34,497 bases of DNA from CAZGYE01 sp964530165 (GTDB lineage: Bacteria > Planctomycetota > Planctomycetia > Planctomycetales > Planctomycetaceae), in contig CAZGYE010000022.1 of the NCBI GenBank assembly GCA_964530165.1, positions 1-34,497 of the forward strand. The letters run 5' to 3'. The notes beneath the pieces are model-generated. The model saw nothing but the letters and a program-made list of their open reading frames with translations. It was not told the origin of the DNA and searched no databases. Made by a program: the position numbers and the translations under genes. How positions within the stretch are numbered: position 1 is the stretch's first letter; each line of letters opens with the position of its first letter. Below, piece by piece: positions 1 to 7,056 of this stretch.

Positions 1-1
1 C

Positions 2-265
2 CAAGGCATTGAAGTGATGCGCAAGCTTGTCTACAGCTTCTACGACAAGACGTTCAGCTTCGGCAAGCTGCTGAAAAAGCATCCGCACTTGCGTCACGAC
101 CTGACGGATTGTCTCTTCGGCAATCTCTTTCGGGACTTCGATCCGCTGTTCGAGGCGGTGGCGGAGTTTGCGCATGTGCCGGAACCGCTACCGCACGGCC
201 GGCCCATGGTCACCGCGGAACCCGCCCGACCGCAACCGGCCGATCAGACTGATTTGGAAAGCTGA
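2..265 (+). CDS. C-terminal fragment of a flavin-dependent oxidoreductase/halogenase-like protein
   Basis: The frame is open from the window edge to TGA at 263-265, so only the last 87 or so residues are visible and the true start lies upstream. The fragment carries an aromatic stretch (VYSFYDKTFSFGKLLKKHP), then TDCLFGNLFRDFDPLF, and ends in a proline-rich tail. From memory this resembles the C-terminal tail of planctomycete FAD-dependent oxidoreductases annotated as tryptophan-halogenase-like. The FAD-binding motifs would all lie outside the window, so the assignment rests on the tail alone. The EamA-like gene follows 25 bases later on the same strand and may be cotranscribed. Confidence 0.45.
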   Translation, partial: QGIEVMRKLVYSFYDKTFSFGKLLKKHPHLRHDLTDCLFGNLFRDFDPLFEAVAEFAHVPEPLPHGRPMVTAEPARPQPADQTDLES

Positions 266-290
266 CGGATTTCGCAAGGAACACAACAAC

Positions 291-833
291 ATGAATCAAG
301 ACCAAAGCTTCTCATGGCTCGCGTTTGCCCTGATGACCGTCGCCTCATGGGGCGTGTACGGCGTTTTTCTGCACAAAGGCGCCACCGGCATGATCGGCGA
401 CCCCAACGCACGGTACAAAGCGTTTCTATTCGTCGGCATTGCCTACTTCATCACCGCCGTGTTGGCGCCGCTGGCGGTTCTCGTGTTGGGCGGCGCCAAT
501 TGGAAGTTCTCCGGTGGGCTGATGGGGTGGTCGCTGCTGGCCGGTATCGTCGGCGCGATCGGTGCGTTTTGCGTGCTGCTGGCGTTCGGCGCCAAAGGCT
601 CGCCGGCGGTCGTGATGTCGATCATTTTTGCCGGCGCGCCGATCGTCAACGCTCTGGTGGTGATCTCTTTGGACAAGACCTGGGGCCAAATTCGTTGGCC
701 GTTCATCGCCGGTATTCTGATGGCTGCGATCGGCGGCTGCCTGGCGACGCTGTATAAGCCGCCGCCCAAGCATCACGGTCAGCCCGCAGCGCTGCCGGCC
801 GTGCAATCCGCAGCCCAACCCGAGCAGTCATGA
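291..833 (+). CDS. Half-size EamA/DMT-type membrane protein
   Basis: This 180-residue integral membrane protein has about five hydrophobic helices (roughly residues 10-28, 46-70, 80-103, 108-128 and 136-156). Glycine and alanine are frequent within the helices, and the C-terminal tail is soluble and rich in Pro, Ala and Gln. Full-length drug/metabolite transporters have ten helices made of two EamA repeats; this is one repeat, so it would have to act as a dimer or serve another role. ATG 291 was chosen because AAGGA lies 10 bases upstream and the next residues lead into the first helix; the longer frame from 168 overlaps the preceding gene. The substrate is unknown. The stop codon lies in an inverted repeat shared with the convergent gene. 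Confidence 0.65.
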   Translation: MNQDQSFSWLAFALMTVASWGVYGVFLHKGATGMIGDPNARYKAFLFVGIAYFITAVLAPLAVLVLGGANWKFSGGLMGWSLLAGIVGAIGAFCVLLAFGAKGSPAVVMSIIFAGAPIVNALVVISLDKTWGQIRWPFIAGILMAAIGGCLATLYKPPPKHHGQPAALPAVQSAAQPEQS

Positions 834-917
834 CTGTCACAACGCGCACGAGAAGGGAACCTGTCCCGCTTTTGCTCCCCTTTGTGCCTTTGTCCCTTTT
901 CCCCTTTGCGACAGTCA
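831..917. repeat. Inverted-repeat element between convergent genes
   Basis: TGACTGTCACAA (831-842) is matched in inverse orientation at 906-917 with one mismatch. The 87-base element contains the stop codons of both converging genes. The inside holds purine-rich repeated units on the minus strand (AAAGGG-type) and a GGGA...TCCC mini-hairpin at 855-867. It could act as a two-way terminator by hairpin formation, although no U-run follows, or it could be an inserted REP-like repeat. Confidence 0.55.
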
Positions 918-1937
918 TTTCAGTGGCAAGCTCACCGGTGCGCCGACTTCGAGCGATCGATCGATGGCCATCGACAGCTCGGTGCTGCGGGAGCCGTCGG
1001 CGATGTTGCAGTGCGGCTGGCGGTCGTTACGGATGCAATCGACGAAATAGTTCATCTCGTCGTCGAACGCGTGATGCATGACGTCGGCAGTGTCGAGCAT
1101 GATTGAGGGAAAACTGCTCCAACCGGTCTGGCCGGGAAACAGCTTCTTCGACCAGATGCGATTGTCTCGCAGCGTCCCCTCGGTGCCGGCCAGGTCGATG
1201 TTCATGGCATAGGGCATCTCGCAGTCCAGCAGCGCCGAGGTCTTGGCGACCACCCCGCCGCGGAACTTCAAAAGGGCCACCACGTTGGCGTCGTATTCGA
1301 AGAGACCCTTCTGGTTGTTCGAGTAGGCGGTGACCTCTTCGACCTCGTCGCCGACCAGCCAGCGCAACGTATCGATGGCATGGCAGCCGCCCAAAAGCAT
1401 GGTGCTGCCGCCGGTCTTCCGCTTGCTGTGAAGGTCCCACGCATGGTGCGTGGGCTTGATGCCGTGCCAGTAATCCACCTCGGCGTAGAACAGCGCGCCG
1501 ATCGCGCCGGATTCGAGCAGCGACTTGATGATCACCACCTCGGGGTTGAAGCGGCTGACGAAGCTGGTGATGCTCTTGACGCCGGCTTTGTTGACCGCGT
1601 CGCGCAAGGCCCGGTTCTCCTCGACCGTTAGCGCGATCGGCTTTTCCACCAACACGTGCTTGCCGGCTTGTGCGGCAGCGATGCCCTGCTCGGCGTGCAC
1701 GTGGCTAGGCCCGGTGATGTCCACGATGTCGACCCGCTTGTCGGCAAGCACCGCGTCGTAGCTGTCTCGCACGGCGCAGTCGAGCCCATTCTTCTCGGCA
1801 AACTGCTTTGCACGTTCCAGGTTGATGTCGCCGATCGAGACAACCTCGACGTGCGGGTTCTTCATCCAACTGAGCACGTGCGCGCCGGCCACCCAGCCGG
1901 CCCCGTGAATGGCGACTCCGAGTCTCCCGTCTTGCAT
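915..1937 (-). CDS. Gfo/Idh/MocA-family oxidoreductase (cytosolic)
   Basis: This 340-residue NAD(P)-dependent sugar or inositol dehydrogenase-like protein has an N-terminal Rossmann fold with a GAGWVAG dinucleotide loop (residues 12-18). The family EKP motif, whose lysine is catalytic, is at 98-100. The C-terminal alpha/beta domain contains GGCHAIDTLRWL from 183, the usual site of the second catalytic histidine/aspartate pair. ATG 1937 was chosen because the Rossmann strand starts 6 residues later and GGGAG lies at good spacing; the frame extends to 2117 but that stretch looks non-coding. There is no signal peptide, unlike the second family member at 30826. It is divergent from the sodium:solute symporter, so uptake and oxidation of the same sugar-like compound is plausible. 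The substrate is unknown. Confidence 0.88.
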   Translation of the reverse strand: MQDGRLGVAIHGAGWVAGAHVLSWMKNPHVEVVSIGDINLERAKQFAEKNGLDCAVRDSYDAVLADKRVDIVDITGPSHVHAEQGIAAAQAGKHVLVEKPIALTVEENRALRDAVNKAGVKSITSFVSRFNPEVVIIKSLLESGAIGALFYAEVDYWHGIKPTHHAWDLHSKRKTGGSTMLLGGCHAIDTLRWLVGDEVEEVTAYSNNQKGLFEYDANVVALLKFRGGVVAKTSALLDCEMPYAMNIDLAGTEGTLRDNRIWSKKLFPGQTGWSSFPSIMLDTADVMHHAFDDEMNYFVDCIRNDRQPHCNIADGSRSTELSMAIDRSLEVGAPVSLPLK

Positions 1938-2015
1938 GGTTGTTCTCCCAAAATGGTGCGAACGTGCCCAATTTAGTTGAGTGATCTGCAGGCCGCAAGG
2001 CTCGACGCGCACTGC

Positions 2016-2044
2016 TTGATTGCGTGCGCGCGGCCGGTTATGTT
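2016..2044 (+). promoter_or_regulatory. Candidate sigma-70 promoter for the symporter
   Basis: TTGATT (2016-2021), a 17-base spacer, and TATGTT (2039-2044) lie 62 bases upstream of the symporter start. Each box matches 4 of 6 consensus bases. The spacing is ideal but the match is modest. Confidence 0.3.
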
Positions 2045-2106
2045 CGGCAGACCGGCTTCGGCGGCGATGCGTCCCGATCCGCTCCCAAACCTGCGGAAGA
2101 ACAACC

Positions 2107-4341
2107 ATGACCACCATCGACTACGTCGTGCTGGTCCTCTACTTTGCGGCCATGGCCGTCATTGGCGTGGTGTCGATGTTGAAGATCAAGAGCCAAGAGG
2201 ACTTCTTCCTCGGCGGCCGCAGCTTCGGCAAAATCCTGCAGGCGTTTGCCGTGTTCGGCGCGGGCACCGGCTCGTACGATCCGGTGGCTGTCGGGCGCAC
2301 CACGTTCACCAGCGGCTTGAGCGGCATCTGGAGCGTGTTCCTCTGGTTGTTCGTCACGCCGTTCTATTGGTTCTTCGCCGTCTGGTACCGGCGTATGCGG
2401 CATCTGACACTGGCCGATTGGTTTGTGGAGCGCTACCAAAGCCGGCCGATGGGCGTGGCGTTTCTGCTGTACGGCATCGCGTTCTACATGTTCTACCTGG
2501 CGTTGGGCTTTTCGGCCGTGGGGAAGGTGTGCGCACCGTTGATCGGGCGCGAGACATTCCAGCTCCCCTGGCAGTCTGGGCCTGTGCCGGTCGAATTCGT
2601 GCTGGTGCCGATCATTGCCGTAGTCGTGACGATCTACGGCATCTTGGGCGGTCTGAGGGCGGCGTACTGGACCGACCTGGTCCAAGGCATTTTCATCATC
2701 GTGCTCTCGGTGCTGTTGATTCCGGCCGGGTTGGATGCGTTAGTCGAGAAGTTCGGCGAACCGCAGACAATGAGCACGCTGAGCGGCTTTCAGGTGATGC
2801 ACGAGCGCGTCGCAGCCGACTACTTCAAGATCATCGAGACGCCCCGTGGGGGCGATTTCCCGCTGCACTACATCGTGGCCATCACGCTTCTGAGTCTGGT
2901 GGGCATCGTGGTGCAGCCGCACTTGATCGCCGTCGGTGGGGGTTCGGCCAAGACGGAGATGTCGGCTCGGGTGGGGCTGGTCGGCGGGGTGTTCATGAAG
3001 CGGCTCTGCTCGGTCGGCTGGGCTTTGACCGCCCTGATCATCCTGGCCCTGATGGCCAACAACATCGAAATCGCCGAGGACCCGGACCGTGTGTGGGGCG
3101 TGGCCGCCCGGGAGATTCTGGGCCCCTTCCACCTCGGCCTGGTGGGCCTGATGCTGGCCTGCCTGATTGCCGCCCTGATGTCCTCGGCCGATTGCTACAT
3201 GCTGATCGTCTCGGCCCTGGTAGTGCGCAACTTCTACGCCGCCTACATCAAGCCCGACGCCGGCGAGAAGGACTGTCTGCTGGTGGGCCGGGCCGTCGGC
3301 GTGCTGGTCATTGCCGGCGGGGCAGTGATCTCGTTGTATTTTCTGAACATTTTCGAGCAGTTGAAGATCATCTGGGAGCTGCCGATCATCTTTGCCGCGC
3401 CATTCTGGGTGGGCATGTATTGGCGTCGGGCGACTCGTGCGGCGGCGTGGCTGACGCTGGCGTTTTCGACGGTGGCGTTCTTTGTGCTGCCGGTGGCGCT
3501 GCCGCTCTTGATCGGTTCACTGGCCGAGAACCCACGGTTCACGGTGACCAACGACATCGTGACCACGATCACCACCCGCCCGGCCGCCCCGGCCGACGTG
3601 GCCCGACGTGAGGCTCAGATCGGGTTGTGGGACCAACAGGTGCGCAATTGGGTCGAACAGGAGGGCCCACAAAGCGAAGAGGCGGCAGTGGCGAAGTTCG
3701 GCCCCCAGCCGGAGCCGATCGCGGTCGGCAAAATGATCGAGGACAAGTTCACCACCGGCGGCAAGCCGATCTACTTCAAGGACCGCGTCGACGTGCTCGG
3801 CCCGGACGGCGAGCTACAAACGCCCGGCCCGCAACATCTTGTCGAGATCAGCCGCACGGAAGACGGTCATACGGTCGTCGTCCGCCAGCAGTACCGCCCC
3901 GATTGCCGGCTGCACGGGCAGGGCCGCTTCAATCTCGATTTCCTGATCTATGAATGGATGGGCCTGAACCTGGACCTGAAGAAGTGTTCCAACGCGGCGC
4001 TGGAAACCTTGCGTCTGCCGACGCGGCTGGTCTTGCCGTTCGTGGTGATGATCCTGCTGAGTTTGATCACGCCGCCGGGCGACAAGAAGTCGCTGGACCG
4101 CTACTACGTCAAGATGAAAACGCCGGTCGATCCGGACCCGCAGCTCGACGCGGCCAAGATGGAGGCCTCCTACCGCGACCCTTCGCGCTTCGACCACAAG
4201 CGGCTGTTTCCCTTTTTCGGCCTGGAGAACCAAAAACCCCAGCTCCTGGATGTTGTGGGTTTCGTAGCGGCCTTCGCGATCTGTTTCGGCATCATCGGGT
4301 TGACCGTCTGGTTGGCCCAGCGTGGCGAACCGATGATCTGA
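2107..4341 (+). CDS. Sodium:solute symporter (SSS family) with a large hydrophilic insertion
   Basis: This 744-residue membrane transporter is expected to couple Na+ to uptake of a sugar or organic acid. The N-terminal part has the SSS layout: a first helix from about residue 5, the motif DFFLGGRSFG near 38-47, many helices up to about 475, and the ALMSSAD segment at about 356-362 typical of the family. After that, residues of about 479-636 form a long polar region, followed by a helix (about 637-655), a second polar stretch, and a last helix (about 716-738). Common SSS proteins have 450-600 residues, so this one is enlarged. ATG 2107 follows GGAAGA and begins the first helix; upstream codons look non-coding. 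It is divergent from the Gfo/Idh/MocA gene, probably its metabolic partner. Confidence 0.85.
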   Translation: MTTIDYVVLVLYFAAMAVIGVVSMLKIKSQEDFFLGGRSFGKILQAFAVFGAGTGSYDPVAVGRTTFTSGLSGIWSVFLWLFVTPFYWFFAVWYRRMRHLTLADWFVERYQSRPMGVAFLLYGIAFYMFYLALGFSAVGKVCAPLIGRETFQLPWQSGPVPVEFVLVPIIAVVVTIYGILGGLRAAYWTDLVQGIFIIVLSVLLIPAGLDALVEKFGEPQTMSTLSGFQVMHERVAADYFKIIETPRGGDFPLHYIVAITLLSLVGIVVQPHLIAVGGGSAKTEMSARVGLVGGVFMKRLCSVGWALTALIILALMANNIEIAEDPDRVWGVAAREILGPFHLGLVGLMLACLIAALMSSADCYMLIVSALVVRNFYAAYIKPDAGEKDCLLVGRAVGVLVIAGGAVISLYFLNIFEQLKIIWELPIIFAAPFWVGMYWRRATRAAAWLTLAFSTVAFFVLPVALPLLIGSLAENPRFTVTNDIVTTITTRPAAPADVARREAQIGLWDQQVRNWVEQEGPQSEEAAVAKFGPQPEPIAVGKMIEDKFTTGGKPIYFKDRVDVLGPDGELQTPGPQHLVEISRTEDGHTVVVRQQYRPDCRLHGQGRFNLDFLIYEWMGLNLDLKKCSNAALETLRLPTRLVLPFVVMILLSLITPPGDKKSLDRYYVKMKTPVDPDPQLDAAKMEASYRDPSRFDHKRLFPFFGLENQKPQLLDVVGFVAAFAICFGIIGLTVWLAQRGEPMI

Positions 4342-4344
4342 CAG

Positions 4345-4436
4345 TCTGTTGAAAAACGCTTGTAGTGACCGCATTCATGCGGTCTTTCCGGGGAAAAACC
4401 CGATGAATCGGGTTACTACGAACAATTTTCAACGGA
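4345..4436. repeat. REP/BIME-like element with two GTAG-flanked hairpins
   Basis: Outer arms of about 26 bases (4345-4370 and 4411-4436) are inverted copies with several mismatches. Inside are two hairpins with 8-base-pair stems and 2-base loops at 4367-4384 and 4397-4414. Each is preceded on its own strand by GTAG (4362-4365, and CTAC at 4416-4419 for the opposite strand) plus one base. Read in the same sense, the two hairpins differ at three stem pairs, and all three changes are compensated. GTAG plus hairpin is the known layout of REP sequences handled by REP-associated tyrosine transposases. It begins 4 bases after the symporter stop. Confidence 0.75.
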
Positions 4437-4574
4437 GGGTGGCGGGGCCTGAGCGACCAACGGGAGCGTGGCCCCGTGCTTGCATGCTGGCAGGAAGCGT
4501 TGATCTGGGCAACAGACCAACAGCGTGCATGCTCCGAGGCCACGTTCGCTTCGCTCTCTAAGGCCCCGCCACCC
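4437..4574. repeat. Long imperfect palindrome
   Basis: GGGTGGCGGGGCCT (4437-4450) recurs as a perfect inverted copy at 4561-4574. Further inward, GAGCGA, CGTGGCC, GCATGC and a GCGTTG/CAGAC-type segment also have inverted counterparts, giving an imperfect hairpin over almost 140 bases around a GGCAA centre near 4518. It directly adjoins the BIME-like element. It may be a second repeat family or a non-autonomous element; no coding potential is seen. Confidence 0.65.
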
Positions 4575-4692
4575 CGCCGCGCCCCGCAAGCGGGACGGCT
4601 AAGCGCCATCGACTGTTGCTCCGCATAGCTTGAAACTGCGACTTCATTCGCTCGGGCGCTGGAGACGAGCGGTCGCAGTTTTGGGCCGGACG

Positions 4693-4721
4693 TTGATCGT
4701 TCGTTGATGGGCCATTATTCT
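4693..4721 (+). promoter_or_regulatory. Candidate sigma-70 promoter for the TIM-barrel gene
   Basis: TTGATC (4693-4698), a 17-base spacer and TATTCT (4716-4721) lie 63 bases before the ATG at 4785. Each box matches 4 of 6 consensus bases. Confidence 0.3.
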
Positions 4722-4784
4722 GGGGGACAGTTTACTTCGGCATTCAACACAGTAAAATCGGACAACCCTGAACGGAGAACAGCA

Positions 4785-5750
4785 ATGAGGCCTTCCATGA
4801 ATCGCCGCGAGTTTCTGGCAACCACGACCGCAACCGGGGCGGCGTTGGCCGTTGCCAAGCGGACCGATGCCGCACCCTATGAGACCCAATTGCACAAAGC
4901 ACTGATCGGCAAACCGATCGGGAAAACGTTGTCCGATTGGAAGACGGCCGGTTTCGCGGGCATGGAGGCGAACGTGTGGAACACGTCGCCGGACGAGGCC
5001 GCCAAGGGGCGCGAAATTGTCGAACGTCTGGGCATGAGAATCCACTCGGTGATGCGGGGATGGGCCAACTTCAACAGCACCGATCCCGGCGCCGTCGAGC
5101 GGGACATCGCCAGCGTCGAGACCGCGCTCAAGGCGGCGCAGGGTTACGGAGCCGACACGATCCTACTGGTTCCCTGCCGGACCGGCGGCATGCTCATGCC
5201 GCAGCCGTGGGAGTTCGACATTGCCTTCGACGAGAAAACCGGCCACGTAAAGAAAGTCGCCGCCGGCGACAACAGCCGGTACGAGAAGTACATCGCCGCT
5301 CACAATCATGCTGTAGACAGCTCACGTGCAGCGGTGCGAAAGTTGATTCCGGTTGCTGAAAAAGCGGGCGTCATCATTGCCTTGGAAAACGTCTGGAACA
5401 ACCTGTGGGTGAAGCCGGCCATTTTCAAGCACTTCGTCGCCTCGTTCGACAACCCTTGGGTCCGGGCCTATTTCGACATCGGCAACCACGTCAAGTACGC
5501 CCCGTCGGAGGAGTGGATCCGCGTGCTGGGCAAGTTGATCGTGAAGTGCCACGTCAAGGACTTCAAGCTGAATCCCGACGGCCACGGGGGACGTTTCTGC
5601 GACATCCGCGACGGCAGCGTCGACTGGCCGGCAGTCCGCAAACAGCTCGACGCGGTCGGCTACAATGGCTGGATGACGATCGAAGGCAGCGGCCGTCTCT
5701 CGCTGGAGGAAAGAAGCCGGCGTCTGGACCTGATCATCGCCGGCAAGTAG
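4785..5750 (+). CDS. Tat-exported sugar phosphate isomerase/epimerase-like TIM-barrel protein
   Basis: This 321-residue protein of the xylose-isomerase-like TIM-barrel superfamily (AP endonuclease family 2 fold) opens with a twin-arginine signal: NRREFLATTT near residues 6-15 and a hydrophobic Ala-rich stretch. Acidic and histidine metal-site candidates sit at strand ends, including ALENVWNN, YFDIGNH, KCHVKDFKL and MTIEGSG. ATG 4785 is preferred because CGGAGA lies just upstream and the twin arginine follows at once; the frame opens further upstream to 4704 without a ribosome site. Such proteins isomerise, epimerise or cleave sugar derivatives, but the substrate cannot be read from the sequence. 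It stands alone between repeats and the pyrE pair. Confidence 0.85.
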   Translation: MRPSMNRREFLATTTATGAALAVAKRTDAAPYETQLHKALIGKPIGKTLSDWKTAGFAGMEANVWNTSPDEAAKGREIVERLGMRIHSVMRGWANFNSTDPGAVERDIASVETALKAAQGYGADTILLVPCRTGGMLMPQPWEFDIAFDEKTGHVKKVAAGDNSRYEKYIAAHNHAVDSSRAAVRKLIPVAEKAGVIIALENVWNNLWVKPAIFKHFVASFDNPWVRAYFDIGNHVKYAPSEEWIRVLGKLIVKCHVKDFKLNPDGHGGRFCDIRDGSVDWPAVRKQLDAVGYNGWMTIEGSGRLSLEERSRRLDLIIAGK

Positions 5751-5974
5751 CACTGCGGCGCTGCGCGCCCGCCGATGATGGCTCACTTGATGAATGTGGG
5801 CGGTCCAGGCAAATTGTTGCGGCTCTACGAAAAGCTTCCCAACCGGAGCGGACTCGCCCATTTGAGAATTTTTCGCTCGTATCTTGTGTCCTTTCTCTCG
5901 ATTTGGCACAATTCGTCGTGTTCCCATCGGGGTAAACGTTTTGAACAAGCGGCACGGACGCAAGGGGCGAGACA

Positions 5975-6535
5975 ATGCAAGATCAACAGCGTGGACAGTT
6001 GCTGCGGCTTCTGCATGACAGGGCGTTTTTGCAAGGCGATATCGTTCTGTCCTCTGGACAAAGAAGTGAATTCTACATCGATGGCAAGATGGTGGAATTG
6101 CATCCCGCAGGTGCTTTCCTCATCGGCGAGGTGTTGTATCAGTTGATCGATGCTCTCGATGTCGATGCGATGGGGGGGTTGGCCGTTGGTGCGGTTCCGA
6201 TGGTAACGAGCACCATTGTGAGCTGTTACCACCACAACAAAGATATCGAGGGGTTCTTCGTTCGGGATGTTGCCAAAGTACATGGCACGTGCAAGGTAAT
6301 TGAGGGTAATTTGCCGACGGGAGCGCGGGTTGTGGTTGTCGATGACGTCGTAACCTCTGGGAAATCCGCCATGAAGGCCGTCGAGGCTGTTGAAGATGCT
6401 GGCGCGGTCGTAGAAAAGATCATTGCCATTGTTGATCGCGATGCTGGCGCGTCTGACCTGTTCCATCAGCATGGTTATGATTACCAGTTTATCTTCTCGA
6501 AAGACGAGGTCGCAGCAGATGTCCAAACGGCGTGA
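5975..6535 (+). CDS. pyrE: Orotate phosphoribosyltransferase
   Basis: This 186-residue cytosolic enzyme converts orotate and PRPP to orotidine 5'-phosphate in pyrimidine synthesis. The PRPP-binding motif VVVVDDVVTSGKS is at about residues 119-131. The orotate-site SEFYIDGKM is at 31-39 and the flexible-loop segment FVRDVAKVHGT, with the catalytic lysine and histidine, is at about 95-105. Its length is normal for a short OPRT. ATG 5975 follows AAGGGG at good spacing. The coding sequence is visibly less GC-rich than its neighbours: a 60-base sample at 6061 counts 28 G+C, against 43 at 5581. It overlaps the next small gene by 17 bases. No other pyrimidine gene is nearby, so it may have been acquired. 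Confidence 0.92.
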   Translation: MQDQQRGQLLRLLHDRAFLQGDIVLSSGQRSEFYIDGKMVELHPAGAFLIGEVLYQLIDALDVDAMGGLAVGAVPMVTSTIVSCYHHNKDIEGFFVRDVAKVHGTCKVIEGNLPTGARVVVVDDVVTSGKSAMKAVEAVEDAGAVVEKIIAIVDRDAGASDLFHQHGYDYQFIFSKDEVAADVQTA

Positions 6536-6833
6536 TTTGCTCGAAGTGCTGGAATCGGATGGCCTCACGCCTGATAGTGTAAGGCACCTCGCAGAAATAT
6601 CCCGAAAGGCATTTCAAGACTCGTCTTCAACCAACTGGCTCATCGCATGGTCTGTATTTCGTGGTCTCGCTGATTATTGGGACGATGGTCAAGGAGTCTC
6701 TACCGGCGAGTTCGACCGTGTACAGTCTGCGATTCTTGCGCCGACCCGAAAATGGATCAGCACAGACGAGGCATTTCAGGATGCTGTGAACCTTGAGGAG
6801 GCGGTTTCCGGGTTCCATCGGGCGTTTTTCTGA
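6519..6833 (+). CDS. Unknown small protein coupled to pyrE
   Basis: This 104-residue soluble protein is not recognised. It is acidic, with predicted helices and aromatic residues in its middle (NWLIAWSVFRGLADYWDD), and has no signal peptide or membrane segment. ATG 6519 lies inside the end of pyrE, giving a 17-base overlap in a different frame, which implies translational coupling. A longer frame runs back to 6423 but would be wholly within pyrE. Base composition is intermediate-to-low like pyrE, so the two probably travel together. The role is unknown; a link to nucleotide metabolism is only inferred from position. Confidence 0.6.
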   Translation: MSKRRDLLEVLESDGLTPDSVRHLAEISRKAFQDSSSTNWLIAWSVFRGLADYWDDGQGVSTGEFDRVQSAILAPTRKWISTDEAFQDAVNLEEAVSGFHRAFF

Positions 6834-7056
6834 ACGGGCAGCTACAGTGGACTGGTGTTCAAAACCCTCCGTGCAATCGCGGGCGTTTTTCTGCGCGAAA
6901 GAATTCAGATGGGGACACCACCCAAGCATGGCTCCTTGCTCTTGAAGCGAGGTGCTTTTGAGGGCATGTTGACATTTCTGACTAATCCGGTGCGGAGTAC
7001 GAACACAGAATTCTCCGCTTCTTTGAGGAACACCTAAGCGAATGAGGAAACGAATA

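Larger units (their letters stand above)
4342..4784. other. Gene-free region holding two palindromic repeats and a candidate promoter
   Basis: No credible gene lies here. The region contains the BIME-like element 4345-4436, directly abutted by the long imperfect palindrome 4437-4574. These are followed by about 110 bases without recognised structure and then a weak promoter for the TIM-barrel gene. Confidence 0.7.

Noticed and set aside
1977..3611. Open frame of 544 codons over the symporter gene
   Set aside because: It is an Arg/Gly/Pro-rich frame shadow in another frame of the symporter, a usual effect of high GC content.
6969..6974. Perfect TTGACA upstream of the sialate O-acetylesterase gene
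   Set aside because: No acceptable -10 box is found 15-19 bases downstream; the sequence there is GC-rich.
6855..7037. 60-codon plus-strand frame between the small orphan gene and the esterase
   Set aside because: It has no ribosome site and no recognisable content, so it is probably chance.
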